Below, in pieces: positions 27,148 to 36,354 of a stretch of 64,000 nt of DNA (within the stretch, counting starts at the first letter, position 1; each line of letters begins with the position of its first letter). Both the position numbers and the translations under genes were made by a program. The DNA is from Hydrogenophaga sp. BPS33 (GTDB lineage Bacteria > Pseudomonadota > Gammaproteobacteria > Burkholderiales > Burkholderiaceae_C). The notes beneath the pieces are model-generated. The model ran no database searches, was not told the origin of the DNA, and was given only the letters and a program-made list of their open reading frames with translations. The stretch spans positions 3,596,001-3,660,000 of the forward strand of contig NZ_CP044549.1 in assembly GCF_009859475.1 (NCBI RefSeq). The letters run 5' to 3'.

Positions 27148-27911
27148 ACACCACCGTTCGCCTGCACACCCTGCTCGCCCTCGTGGGTGCCGCCGCACTC
27201 AGTGCCTGCACCACCCTGCCCGATGCGGCACAGGCCGAAGCGGCCCAGGCCGCCGCGCGCGAACCCAGCCTGGAGAACCAGCCCACGTATCTTTCCCTGG
27301 TGCGCCAGATGCAGGGCAACGGCATGTGGTTCGCCTCGCTCGCGCACATCGACGCGCTGGAACAGCGCTGGGGCATCTCCAACGAAACGCGTCTGATGCG
27401 CGCCGATGCGTTGCGCCACACCGATCAACCCGCGGCCAGCGCGGCCCTGTACGACAAGCTGCTCGACTCGCCCGAACGCGCCGCGGCCTACCGTGGCCTG
27501 GGCCTGCTCGCCGGCGCCGCCCAGGACTACGCGCGCGCAGCCGACATGCTCGAGCGCGCGCGCCAGCTGCAACCCACCGACGGCGTGCTGCTCAGCGACC
27601 TCGGCTATGCCTTGCTGCGCGCGCAGCGGTTCGACGTGGCCCGCCTGCCGGTGCTGCAGTCGGCCCAACTGCTGCCCCACAACGCCAAGGTGCGCAGCAA
27701 CCTCGCGCTCTACCTGTTCACCCAGGGCCAGGCCGACCAGGCCCGCCAGGTGATGCAAGACGCAGGTTTCGGCGAGCGCACGCGCGAAGCCATCGAACAA
27801 CTGGCCCTGGAGCTGGCGCCGCAGCGCCAGACCGCGAGTGGCCTGGCCGTGCCCACAGGCTTGCGGATGAGCCCCATGCTCTCCACGGCCCCGGCACTGG
27901 CCACCCCCTGA
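27144..27911 (+). CDS. tadD: Tad lipoprotein with TPR repeats, TadD
   Basis: The 255-residue protein has a lipobox signal (LVGAAALSAC-TT, Cys at about residue 22) and at least three tetratricopeptide-like helical repeats between residues 75 and 200 (AYRGLGLLAGAAQDYARAADMLERARQLQPTDG). TadD is the pilotin-like lipoprotein of the Tad apparatus. The start overlaps the tadC stop by four bases. Confidence 0.9.
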   Translation: MNTTVRLHTLLALVGAAALSACTTLPDAAQAEAAQAAAREPSLENQPTYLSLVRQMQGNGMWFASLAHIDALEQRWGISNETRLMRADALRHTDQPAASAALYDKLLDSPERAAAYRGLGLLAGAAQDYARAADMLERARQLQPTDGVLLSDLGYALLRAQRFDVARLPVLQSAQLLPHNAKVRSNLALYLFTQGQADQARQVMQDAGFGERTREAIEQLALELAPQRQTASGLAVPTGLRMSPMLSTAPALATP

Positions 27912-27956
27912 TCCGCTGTCACACCACCGTTTTTGTCACACCACCGAGGACGCACC

Positions 27957-28265
27957 ATGCATAAAAACAAGCGCTTCAAGCCCATGCTTCGAAGCCTCTT
28001 CCTGTGCGCAGCGTTGTCTGGCCCCGCACTCCTGTGGGCGCAGGCCATTCCCGCTGCGCCGCCTTCGGGCAACGACCCTGCCGCTTTGCCGGTGGGCGAC
28101 AGCACACGCAGCCTGCTGCAACGCCAGCGCGATGGACGCGAAGCGTCTGCCACGCCCAGACCCATCGATGGCCGGGTGGCCGAGCTCAGCCACCAGCGCC
28201 ATCTGAAGAGCTTCGAACACCCGATACCCGCATGGTTCGACTCCCGGCTGAAAGGAAAGCCCTGA
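27957..28265 (+). CDS. DUF3613 protein in the Tad locus
   Basis: This 102-residue secreted protein has a signal peptide (LRSLFLCAALSGPALLWAQA) and then a Pro-rich linker. The conserved core is GDSTRSLLQRQRDGREASATPRPIDGRVAELSHQRHLKSFEHPIPAWFDSRL. I recognise the core as DUF3613, found inside Tad clusters of Burkholderiales. Function is not known to me; it may be a periplasmic helper of the Tad machine. Confidence 0.8.
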   Translation: MHKNKRFKPMLRSLFLCAALSGPALLWAQAIPAAPPSGNDPAALPVGDSTRSLLQRQRDGREASATPRPIDGRVAELSHQRHLKSFEHPIPAWFDSRLKGKP

Positions 28266-28300
28266 GACACGGCGTGTTCGTGGCCCAGCGTCTCAAGCCC

Positions 28301-28795
28301 ATGCGCCCGAGTCCGCTTTCTCGCTCAAAGGCGCGCCACCAGCGTGGCGTCTACGCCATCGAGTACGCCATGGCCTTCCTGCTGTTCTTCGGCCTCATTT
28401 ACGCCATCATCTGCTACAGCATCGTCTTCACCTTTCGCTTCGGCCTGCAGAATGCCGCTGAAGACGGCGCGCGCGCGGCCCTGAGGCACCAGGCCACGCT
28501 GGCCGCGCGGCAACTCAAGGCGCAACAGGTGGCACAGGACCGCTCCCTGCCCTGGAAGCCCGCAGCAGCCGTGCTCACCATCCCGCTCCCCGATGTTTGC
28601 CAGTCCGACACGGGCACTTGCTTGCAGCCTGAGGGCACCCTGGTCTGCGGCACCACCTGGGCACAGCGCTGCCAGGTGAGCGTGTCCGTGCGCATGAGCG
28701 ATCTGCACAAGGTGCTGCCACCCTTCCCGGCGTTTGCGTTGCCCGACGAACTCATCGGACGCGCCAGCGTGCTGCTGGATGGGAGTGCCTTGTGA
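28301..28795 (+). CDS. tadE: TadE-like pseudopilin
   Basis: The 164-residue protein has a short basic N-terminus, the pilin-like motif RGVYAIEYAMAFLLFFGLIYAIICYSIVF and a globular C-terminal part with four Cys (CQSDTGTC, CGTTWAQRC), probably two disulfides. The Gly-x3-IEYA pattern marks cleavage by TadV. GTG at 28274 would lengthen it by nine residues. It is followed by a second TadE-like gene with a four-base overlap. Confidence 0.85.
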   Translation: MRPSPLSRSKARHQRGVYAIEYAMAFLLFFGLIYAIICYSIVFTFRFGLQNAAEDGARAALRHQATLAARQLKAQQVAQDRSLPWKPAAAVLTIPLPDVCQSDTGTCLQPEGTLVCGTTWAQRCQVSVSVRMSDLHKVLPPFPAFALPDELIGRASVLLDGSAL

Positions 28796-29265
28796 AGAGC
28801 GGCCGGCCAGCGCAGCAGGGCGTGGCGGCGATCGAATTCGCCTTCGTGCTGCTCGGCCTGCTGATCGCGCTGTATGGCATCGTCACGTTTGGCATCGTGC
28901 TGTACACCCAGCAGGCCATGGCGCGTGCGGCGTCGGACGGGGCGCGCGCCGTTCAGATGTTTCCCCAGTTGCGCACGGCCAGTGGCACCGATCTCGCCAC
29001 CGCCAAGACCCACATCGAAACCGTGGTCTGGGACTCGTTGAGCGGCTCCATCATCGTGCCCCTGGCCCACAGCGACACACCGGCCAAGCGCCGCGCGTGG
29101 CTGGTGCAGAACATGAGCATCGACGTGGCCGTGCCCAGCACCACGCTCGTGGTGACGGTCCACTTCCCCTACGCCGCTGGCCGGCTGCTGCCCTGGGTGC
29201 CCTTGTTCGACAGCAGCCAGTGGATGCCCGAAACGCTGACCAGCCGGGCCACTGCCGCGCTCTGA
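28792..29265 (+). CDS. second TadE/TadF-like pseudopilin
   Basis: The 157-residue protein starts with GTG overlapping the previous stop (GTGA). It has QQGVAAIEFAFVLLGLLIALYGIVTFGIVLYTQQ, a processed pseudopilin helix with Glu5, then a soluble domain. It is probably the TadF counterpart. Minor pseudopilins initiate Flp assembly. Confidence 0.85.
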   Translation: MKSGRPAQQGVAAIEFAFVLLGLLIALYGIVTFGIVLYTQQAMARAASDGARAVQMFPQLRTASGTDLATAKTHIETVVWDSLSGSIIVPLAHSDTPAKRRAWLVQNMSIDVAVPSTTLVVTVHFPYAAGRLLPWVPLFDSSQWMPETLTSRATAAL

Positions 29266-29270
29266 ACCCC

Positions 29271-31373
29271 ATGCCTGCTGCACTGCTTCGCCGACTTGCC
29301 CGCAAGAGCCCTCAATCCGGCTCCATCGTCATCAACACGGCCATCGCGCTCAGCCTGATCGTCATCGCGCTGGTGGGCACCGAGCTGGGCTATCTGTTCG
29401 TGATGAAGCGCGAACTGCAAAAAACCGCTGACCTCGCGGCCATCGCGGGAGCCTCCTCGGTACAAGCCAACGACTGCACCGCTGCCCAATCGGCCGCTCT
29501 GGCCAACGCGGCGCAGAACCTCACCGGCTTCACGCCCGTGGTGAATTGCGGTCGCTGGGACCCTGCCAAGAACACGGAGCGCAATTTCACCGCCGCAGAA
29601 GCCGCCTACAACGCGGTGCATGTGCTGATCGAAGGCGCGCCACCGTCCTTGCTCGCGTTCTTCCCCGGTGAGCGCACCTTGCGCGCGGAGGCGGTGGCCG
29701 CCGTGACGGACCCGCTGGCGTCGTTTTCCGTCGGCAGCACCCTGCTGCGCACGGGCGACTCGGTCTTGGGCGATCTGCTCAAGGGCATTGGCCTGGACCT
29801 CACCGGCACCTCGCTGGTGGGCTACGACGGTCTCGCCCAGGCCCGGATCAAACCCGCCGGCCTGCTCGCGGCCTTGGGCATTCCCGTCAGCACCGACGTG
29901 GGCGTGGGCGAATTCAATACCTTGCTCGCCGCGCGCCAGGTGCAGCTCGGCGAGGTGCTGAACGCCATCGTGACCCTGGCGGGCCAGGACGCACTGCTCG
30001 CTGCCAACGCCGGCCTGCTCAACAGCATCGTCACCAAGCTGGGTACCTCCGACCTGGGGGTGCAGTTGGGCAGTGCGGCCGGCGAAGGCGCGGGCCTCTT
30101 CGCCGAAATCATCGCACCCGATGCGAGCACGGCATCGGCCTTGCAAGTGGATGTGGGCGCGCTCGACCTGTTGTATTCCGCCATCGGCGTGGCCACCCAG
30201 AAACGGGCACTGTCGGTGACGGCAGGCGTGCCCGGCGTGATCAGCGCCCGCACGGTGTTGGTCGAGCCGCCGTCCATCGCGATCGGCGGCGTGGGCGCCA
30301 CGGCCTACACCGCCCAGGTTCGCGCCTTCGTCGACGTGGACACCGGCAACCTGCCTGTGATCGGCAACATCGCGCGCGTCAAGTTGCCCATCATGATCGA
30401 CGTCGTCAACGGCCGGGGCACACTCACCGAGATGTGCACGCCCGCCCTGCGCCGGCCCGACGGCACGGAGCGCGCGTCCATTGCGGTGAATGCCTCGATC
30501 GCCAAAGTCTGCGTGGGCCGGCCCGGCGCCAACCCCGCAGACGAAAGCCAGATTTTTTCCACCGTCTCCAGCTGCGACCAGAACCTGGCCGACGAAGACC
30601 TTTTGCGCGTGAGCCTGCTCGGCGTGAACCTGGTGAGCCTGCGCAAGCACCTGCAACTGGATGCCTTGCCGCTGCAGGCCAGCGTGACCCTGGCCGCGGG
30701 CGAAACCGGCACCGTGGGCAACGAACTGCTGCTGGGCACCACGATCAAGAACCTCACCGACGCCTTGCTCGCCACCCTGCTGGTGGAGACGCTGGACCGT
30801 GGGCCGGCGCTCTCACTCGCGCAACGCCAGGCGAATGCCCAGAACCTGTGGGGAGCGGCCTGCACCACCCGCGCCTGCCGCGTGACGCGCCTCACCGACG
30901 TCAAGGCCAGCATGGAGAACAGCACCTCGGGCCTGGGTGGGTTCCTGGGTGGACTGAACAACGACGTGCTGGCGCTGCTGGGCCACACGCTCACGCTCAA
31001 CGTCATCGGCCTGCTCAATAGCGTGGGCAGCCTCGTCACGAACCTGCTGACCGGCATCGGCAATCTGTTGGGTGCCGTGCTGGGTGGCCTGGTGGGAGGG
31101 TGCACCGCGTTGATCGGCTCCAACGACACAGCCTGCGTGGCCGAAATCGCCAACAGCATGGACGGCAGCCAATCCGCCGGCAGTGACAGCGTGCCCAACG
31201 CCATCACCATCCTCGCCGGCTACCTGCTGCAGGTGTTGCAACCGATCCTGGACGCCGTGGGCAGCAACGTGCTCACGCCCATCCTGCGCGACCTGCTGGG
31301 CCTGCGTCTGGGCGAGATCGACGTCAATCTGATGACGCTGAACTGCCAGGCGCGGGCGCACCTGGTGTATTGA
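29271..31373 (+). CDS. tadG: TadG-like protein
   Basis: The 700-residue protein has one N-terminal helix after SPQSGSIVINTAIALSLIVIALVG, with the TadG signature MKRELQKTADLAAIAGASSV. The long periplasmic region lacks an obvious VWA domain and is rich in Ala, Leu and Val. Near residues 570-620 there is a Gly/Leu/Asn-rich repeat-like tract (LLNSVGSLVTNLLTGIGNLL). It is the last gene of the Tad operon. Its stop directly abuts the stop of the convergent LysR gene with no spacer, so no terminator can lie between them. Confidence 0.85.
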   Translation: MPAALLRRLARKSPQSGSIVINTAIALSLIVIALVGTELGYLFVMKRELQKTADLAAIAGASSVQANDCTAAQSAALANAAQNLTGFTPVVNCGRWDPAKNTERNFTAAEAAYNAVHVLIEGAPPSLLAFFPGERTLRAEAVAAVTDPLASFSVGSTLLRTGDSVLGDLLKGIGLDLTGTSLVGYDGLAQARIKPAGLLAALGIPVSTDVGVGEFNTLLAARQVQLGEVLNAIVTLAGQDALLAANAGLLNSIVTKLGTSDLGVQLGSAAGEGAGLFAEIIAPDASTASALQVDVGALDLLYSAIGVATQKRALSVTAGVPGVISARTVLVEPPSIAIGGVGATAYTAQVRAFVDVDTGNLPVIGNIARVKLPIMIDVVNGRGTLTEMCTPALRRPDGTERASIAVNASIAKVCVGRPGANPADESQIFSTVSSCDQNLADEDLLRVSLLGVNLVSLRKHLQLDALPLQASVTLAAGETGTVGNELLLGTTIKNLTDALLATLLVETLDRGPALSLAQRQANAQNLWGAACTTRACRVTRLTDVKASMENSTSGLGGFLGGLNNDVLALLGHTLTLNVIGLLNSVGSLVTNLLTGIGNLLGAVLGGLVGGCTALIGSNDTACVAEIANSMDGSQSAGSDSVPNAITILAGYLLQVLQPILDAVGSNVLTPILRDLLGLRLGEIDVNLMTLNCQARAHLVY

Positions 31374-32279
31374 CTAGCGCACCCGCGCCTTGCCCATGAG
31401 ACGTGGCCAGGCCTCGTCGAACAGCTCGCAGAACCGCTGCGCCAGACGCGACAGCGGACGCTCGCCGTGGTGCATCAGGCGCGCTTCGAGTTGCACGCCG
31501 CACCGGTACGGCAGGGACACCAGGCCCGGGAACGCTGCGCCCGCGATGGCGGTGGCATCGACCACGGCGACCCCGGCACCCGCCAGACAGTACCAGCACG
31601 CTGCCTGGCCCGAGCGCACCTCGACCGAGGCGCGGATCTCCTCCGCGTACGCACCGTACAGATCGCGCGGCGAGATGCCATAGCTCAGGGACTGGGGAAA
31701 CGAGATGATCTGCTGCCCCCGCAGGTCCACCGCGCGGATGGCGCGCCTGTTCGACAGCGGGTGCCCCGTGGGCATGACGCAGACCAGACCGCACGGGTAG
31801 CGCGAGAGCAGTTCCAGGCTGGGATGGGGCTGGACGCCCATGGTGACCCCGATGTCGGTGGTGCCGTCGAGCAGCGACTGCACCAGCAGGTGCGGCACCA
31901 ATTGCTCGATGCGCACCACGGCTTGCGGCGCCGAGCGGATCAAGGCCTGCACGGTGGTGGGCACCACGGTGGCCCCCAGACTCGCCGACACACCCACCAC
32001 CAGGGTGCCGCCGCTGGGGTTGGAGAGTTCCTGGGACAGATCGCGCACCCGGTCGACACGTTCCCAGAGCCGCTCGACTTCGGCATACAGCTGGTGCGCT
32101 TCGGGCGTGGGCACCAGGCGGTTCTTCACCCGTGCGAAAAGCTGCAGGGCGCTGCGGCGCTCGGCCGCCGCCAGCAACTTGCTCACCGCCGGCTGGCTGA
32201 CGTGCAGCAGTTCGGCTGCACCCTTGATGGAGCCGGTCTGCATGACGTGGCGAAACACTTCCATCTGGCGCAGGTTCAT
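31374..32279 (-). CDS. LysR-family regulator of the adjacent CoA operon
   Basis: The 301-residue protein has a helix-turn-helix (SIKGAAELLHVSQPAVSKLLAAAERRSALQLFARV) and a periplasmic-binding-like effector domain. It is divergent from the Bug receptor/hydratase/CoA-synthetase operon and is the likely regulator. A perfect T-N11-A dyad is present in the shared promoter region. The effector is unknown; a carboxylate or its CoA ester is a fair guess. Confidence 0.9.
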   Translation of the reverse strand: MNLRQMEVFRHVMQTGSIKGAAELLHVSQPAVSKLLAAAERRSALQLFARVKNRLVPTPEAHQLYAEVERLWERVDRVRDLSQELSNPSGGTLVVGVSASLGATVVPTTVQALIRSAPQAVVRIEQLVPHLLVQSLLDGTTDIGVTMGVQPHPSLELLSRYPCGLVCVMPTGHPLSNRRAIRAVDLRGQQIISFPQSLSYGISPRDLYGAYAEEIRASVEVRSGQAACWYCLAGAGVAVVDATAIAGAAFPGLVSLPYRCGVQLEARLMHHGERPLSRLAQRFCELFDEAWPRLMGKARVR

Positions 32280-32295
32280 CGCGTCCCCAAGAGAT

Positions 32296-32308
32296 TAACC
32301 AAAGGTTA
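32296..32308. promoter_or_regulatory. T-N11-A dyad, LysR operator candidate
   Basis: TAACC-AAA-GGTTA is a perfect inverted repeat of exact LysR type (T, eleven bases, A). It begins 17 bases from the LysR start codon and lies about 90 bases before the receptor ATG. Confidence 0.6.
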
Positions 32309-32391
32309 TGAGCCTACATCAAGAATTCAATTTACCCCGCGAACACCTCGGCCAACAATGCCCACGCGTTCGACACATCCTGGAGACAAAC

Positions 32392-33369
32392 ATGGTTCTT
32401 TCAACGCTTCGCGCCACTGCCTGCGCCCTGCTGTGCGCCCTGGCGCTCCACCCCTCGCATGCGCAGCCCGCGCCGCCCGAGGCCTACCCCGCCAAGCCGA
32501 TCCGCTTCGTGGTGGCCTTCGCCGCCGGCAGTGCCACCGACACCGTGGCCCGCTTCGTGGGCAACCACATCACCAAGGTCACCGGCCAGCCGGTGGTGAT
32601 CGAGAACCGCCCCGGCGGCAACGGCTTCCTGGCGGCCGGTTTCGTGGCCAAGGCGCCCAACGACGGGTATACCGCGCTGGTCACCACGCAGACCACCCAC
32701 GCGGCCAACCCTGCGCTGTTCAAACGCCTGCCCTACGACCCGGTCAAGGACTTCACGCCCATCGCCACCGTCAGCAAAGGCGCCACGGTCCTGCTGGCAC
32801 GCAAGGACTTCCCGGCCAACAACGTGCGCGAACTGACCGAGATGGCCAAGAAGAGCCCCGGCAAGCTCACGTTCGGCAGCTCCAGTGCCTCGGCCCGCGC
32901 GGGTGGCGAACTCTACAAACTTCTGGCCGGCGTGGACCTGCTGCACGTGCCCTACCAGAGCCCCTCGCAAATCCTCACCGATATCGCCGGCGGGCGCGTG
33001 GACCTCACCTGGTCCGACGGCCTGAACGCGATGACCAACATCAAGAGCGGCAAGATGAAGGCCCTGGCCACCACGGGCGCGGAGCGCATGAGCAGCACGC
33101 CAGACATTCCCACCTTCGCCGAGCAGGGCATGGCCGACTACCAGCTGTACGCCTGGACGGCGGTCTACCTGCCCGCGCATGCGCCCGAGGGCGTGGCCCG
33201 TCGGCTCAACGAACTGGTGCGCGACGCCATCGTCAGCGACCCGAGCTATTTCCGCCAGAGCGGCAGCGAACCCAACCCGTTGACGATGGAGCAGTTCGCA
33301 CGCTTCCAGGAAAAGGAAATCGCCCTGTGGTCGCGCATCGTCAAGGCCGCGGGCATGGAGCAGGAGTGA
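32392..33369 (+). CDS. Bug/TctC-family periplasmic binding protein
   Basis: The 325-residue receptor has a signal peptide (TACALLCALALHPSHAQP) and then AYPAKPIRFVVAFAAGSATD and ENRPGGNGFLAAGFVAKA, the two Bug signature loops. TGGAGAC precedes the ATG at 32392; the frame extends 28 residues further without support. It is the first gene of an operon encoding CoA-ester enzymes, suggesting capture of a carboxylic acid that is then activated by the CoA synthetase. No permease subunits follow. Confidence 0.92.
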   Translation: MVLSTLRATACALLCALALHPSHAQPAPPEAYPAKPIRFVVAFAAGSATDTVARFVGNHITKVTGQPVVIENRPGGNGFLAAGFVAKAPNDGYTALVTTQTTHAANPALFKRLPYDPVKDFTPIATVSKGATVLLARKDFPANNVRELTEMAKKSPGKLTFGSSSASARAGGELYKLLAGVDLLHVPYQSPSQILTDIAGGRVDLTWSDGLNAMTNIKSGKMKALATTGAERMSSTPDIPTFAEQGMADYQLYAWTAVYLPAHAPEGVARRLNELVRDAIVSDPSYFRQSGSEPNPLTMEQFARFQEKEIALWSRIVKAAGMEQE

Positions 33370-33375
33370 AGCAGC

Positions 33376-34173
33376 ATGGTGGATGAAGAGATCCTGCAGG
33401 TCTCACGCGATGCGCACGTGCTACTGCTCAAGCTGAACCGGCCCGAGCGCCGCAACGCGCTGTCCCGGGGCTTGCTCCAAGCGCTGTCCGAGGCGGTGCT
33501 GGCCGCCGGGGACGATGGCACCACGCGCTGTGTGGTGCTGAGCGGCGAAGGCCCGGTGTTCTGCTCGGGCGCCGATCTGAAAGACATGGGACAGCAGGAC
33601 GAGCATGCCAGCGAAGGCAGCGCTGCCGCCTGGCGCGGCCCGAACGCGCGCGTCGAGCGCACCGTGTTCGAGATCCTGCTGGACTGCCCGGTGCCGGTTG
33701 TGGCCGCGCTCAATGGCAGCGCCATAGCCGGTGGCTTCGAGCTGGCACTGGCCTGCGACATGCGCCTGTCCCACGCCGGCGCACGCTTCGGCCTGCCAGA
33801 GGCCAAGATCGGCATGGGCGCGAACTTCGGCTCCGTCATGCTGGCGCGCCGCGTGGCGGCCGCGCTGGCCATGGAAATGCTGTGCACCGGCGACACCATG
33901 GACGCCCAGCGCGCCTTGCAAATCGGCTTTCTCAACGCGCTGGTGGACGAAGACCAGGTGCTCGCCAGCAGCATGGCGCTGGCGCACCGGATCGCAGCCA
34001 ACGCACCGCTGTCGGTGCGGCGCATGAAAGCCAACGCGCTCAAGACGCTGGACCTGCCGGTGGCCGCCGCGCTGCGCATGGACATCGGACCGAGCCCCTA
34101 CACCAGCGAAGATCGCCGCGAAGGTGTGCGGGCCTTTCTCGAAAAGCGCGCGCCCGTGTGGCGCGGCCGCTGA
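33376..34173 (+). CDS. enoyl-CoA hydratase
   Basis: The 265-residue crotonase-family enzyme has NRPERRNALSRGL, the oxyanion loop FCSGADLKDM and ALNGSAIAGGFELALACDMRL. The segment FGLPEAKIGMG holds the second catalytic Glu (E in PEAKIG), as in true hydratases. The gene starts six bases after the receptor stop and is followed by the CoA synthetase. It probably hydrates an enoyl-CoA produced from the compound the operon handles. Confidence 0.9.
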   Translation: MVDEEILQVSRDAHVLLLKLNRPERRNALSRGLLQALSEAVLAAGDDGTTRCVVLSGEGPVFCSGADLKDMGQQDEHASEGSAAAWRGPNARVERTVFEILLDCPVPVVAALNGSAIAGGFELALACDMRLSHAGARFGLPEAKIGMGANFGSVMLARRVAAALAMEMLCTGDTMDAQRALQIGFLNALVDEDQVLASSMALAHRIAANAPLSVRRMKANALKTLDLPVAAALRMDIGPSPYTSEDRREGVRAFLEKRAPVWRGR

Positions 34174-34203
34174 CGCCCCCTCCCGCGACCCACACCCAAG
34201 CCC

Positions 34204-36354
34204 ATGACAAGACCGAGACCCGGTGGCGTTCCGCCACGCCTCTTCCACCCGCGCAGCGTCGCCATCGTTGGCGCATCTGCCGACCCGCTCAAGCTGAGCC
34301 ACAGGCCCCTGGAGTACCTGCGCCACGGCGGCTACGAAGGCGAGATCTTCGTCGTCAACGCACGTGCAAGCGAAGTGGCCGGGCTGCGCAGCTACGCCCG
34401 GATCGCCGATCTGCCGGCCGTGCCCGACGTCGCCTTTCTGGTGGTCCCCGGCGCGCAGGCACTGCAGGCGGCCACCGAGTGCGCGCGGCTTGGCGTGGGC
34501 TCGGCCGTCGTCGCCTCCACCGGCTTCGCCGAGGCCGGTGACGAGGGCGCGCAGCGCCAGCTCGCGTTGACGGCGCTGACCGAGGAATGGGGCATTCGCT
34601 TCATCGGGCCGAACACCAACGGCCTGTACGCCACCCACCAGCGACTCTCACTGGGCTACAACGCGGCGCACGCCCAGCGGCTGGCCGAAGGGCCGGTGTC
34701 CATCATCTCGCACAGCGGCGCGCTGTTCTCCACGCTGTCCGCGCGCATGAACGCCGGTGCCGTGGGCCTGGCCAAGTTCGTGGCGGTGGGCAACGAGGCC
34801 GACCTGGACATGCTCGACTTCTTCGCCTACCTGGTCGACGACCCACAGACGCAAGTCATTCTGCTGGTGCTGGAAGCCCTGCGCGATGGCGAGCGCTTCC
34901 TGGAGATAGCGGCCCGCGCCCGCGCTGCGGGCAAACCGGTGGCCGTGCTCAAACTGGGCACAACGCAGGCGGGCGCGGCGTCCACCAACGCCCATTCCAG
35001 CCGTCTGGCGGGCAGCGCCCGCGCCTACCGCGCACTCCTGGATGCCGCCGGCGTTGCGCAGGTGAGTTCGGTCGAAGCATTGGTCGCTTTCTCGCGCCTG
35101 GCGCTGACCCACCCGAGCGGCTGGCAGCCGCGAGGCGTCGGGCTGGGCGTGCTCACCGCCTCGGGAGGCGGAGGCACGCTGATCGCCGACGCGGTGGTCG
35201 GCCATGGTCTGGAGGTGGCTGCGCTGGACCGTGCGACGGCCAACGCGCTGACCGCCATCAAGGGATCGCCCGGTCTCACGAATCCGTTGGACGTCACCAG
35301 CATCGGCGGCACCCTGCGCAGCGGCGAGACGGCGAAGTTGCTCGCGGCCGATGCGTCGGTGGATGCCGTGGTCGCCTTCCTGCACACCCTGCCTTCGGCC
35401 CAGGGCCGGGCCGCGTTCGCGCGCGCCATCGCCGAGGCCCGCCGCCACAGCGCAAAGCCCCATCTCGTGATCGCGCCGGGCGCCCTGCCTGCCGAGCAGG
35501 TGGCGTTGCTCGCGGCCGAGGACGTGCCGGTCTTCAGCGACAGCGCCAGCGCCATCGAGGCCCTGGCCGCCACACTGAAGACCGCGCGCCCGCCGCTGGC
35601 GCACACGTCCGCCTCGGCGAAGGCGCCGCAGGCCCGGGACGCCGAGGACGTGGACGGGCGCGCCGCCGCTCTGCAGGTAGAACCCGGACAGCCGCGCGTC
35701 TTGAACGAGGTTGCCGCGATGAAGCTGTTTGCCGGGGCCGGCATTGCCTGCGTAGCGCGCGGCTTCGTGGCCGACCCGGCCGAGGCACGGGCGTTTGCCG
35801 CGCGCTGCGGCGGGCCGATCGTGCTCAAGGGCGTGGTGGACGGCGTGGAGCACAAGTCGGATGCCGGACTCGTGCACCTGCACCTGGACACACCCGAGAA
35901 GGTCGACCACGCATTCGCTCAGCTTCAACGTGCGCTGGCGGACATGCCCGTGCCCGGGCGCATCTGCGCGCAACAGATGATGCGCGGTGAGGTCGAGCTG
36001 ATCGTGGGCGTGGTGCACGAGGCGCCGCTGGGGCGTTTCCTGCTGCTGGGCATGGGCGGTCGCTACGCGGAGGCGATCGACGACGTGCAACTGCTGCGCA
36101 TGCCGGCGAGCCGGGCCGCGATGCACGCGTTCGTGTGCAGCGGCACGGTCGGGCGCGTGTTGAACGCCGCGCGCTGGCCACGCCCGCGCACGCCAGAAGA
36201 CATCGTCGACGTGCTCGATCGCCTCCAGACCCTGGCCACCGCCCTGGGCCCTGCCCTGCAGGCCATGGAGATCAACCCCCTGCTCATCGGCGACGCCGCA
36301 CCCGTGGCGCTCGACGCATTGATGGTTCTGAAACCCGAAGGAGATCACCCGTGA
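34204..36354 (+). CDS. NDP-forming acyl-CoA synthetase, fused alpha-beta chain
   Basis: The 716-residue protein contains a CoA-binding domain (RSVAIVGASADPLKLSHRPLEYL), a succinyl-CoA-ligase-like domain (ISHSGALFSTLSARM, FVAVGNEADLDMLDF, the phosphohistidine area NAHSSRLAGSARAYRALL) and a C-terminal ATP-grasp (AAMKLFAGAGIACVARGFV, GPIVLKGVVDGVEHKSDAGLV, MEINPLLI). Such ADP-forming enzymes activate carboxylates reversibly with CoA and conserve energy. It is rarer in bacteria than the AMP-forming type. It overlaps the next gene by four bases. Confidence 0.9.
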   Translation: MTRPRPGGVPPRLFHPRSVAIVGASADPLKLSHRPLEYLRHGGYEGEIFVVNARASEVAGLRSYARIADLPAVPDVAFLVVPGAQALQAATECARLGVGSAVVASTGFAEAGDEGAQRQLALTALTEEWGIRFIGPNTNGLYATHQRLSLGYNAAHAQRLAEGPVSIISHSGALFSTLSARMNAGAVGLAKFVAVGNEADLDMLDFFAYLVDDPQTQVILLVLEALRDGERFLEIAARARAAGKPVAVLKLGTTQAGAASTNAHSSRLAGSARAYRALLDAAGVAQVSSVEALVAFSRLALTHPSGWQPRGVGLGVLTASGGGGTLIADAVVGHGLEVAALDRATANALTAIKGSPGLTNPLDVTSIGGTLRSGETAKLLAADASVDAVVAFLHTLPSAQGRAAFARAIAEARRHSAKPHLVIAPGALPAEQVALLAAEDVPVFSDSASAIEALAATLKTARPPLAHTSASAKAPQARDAEDVDGRAAALQVEPGQPRVLNEVAAMKLFAGAGIACVARGFVADPAEARAFAARCGGPIVLKGVVDGVEHKSDAGLVHLHLDTPEKVDHAFAQLQRALADMPVPGRICAQQMMRGEVELIVGVVHEAPLGRFLLLGMGGRYAEAIDDVQLLRMPASRAAMHAFVCSGTVGRVLNAARWPRPRTPEDIVDVLDRLQTLATALGPALQAMEINPLLIGDAAPVALDALMVLKPEGDHP

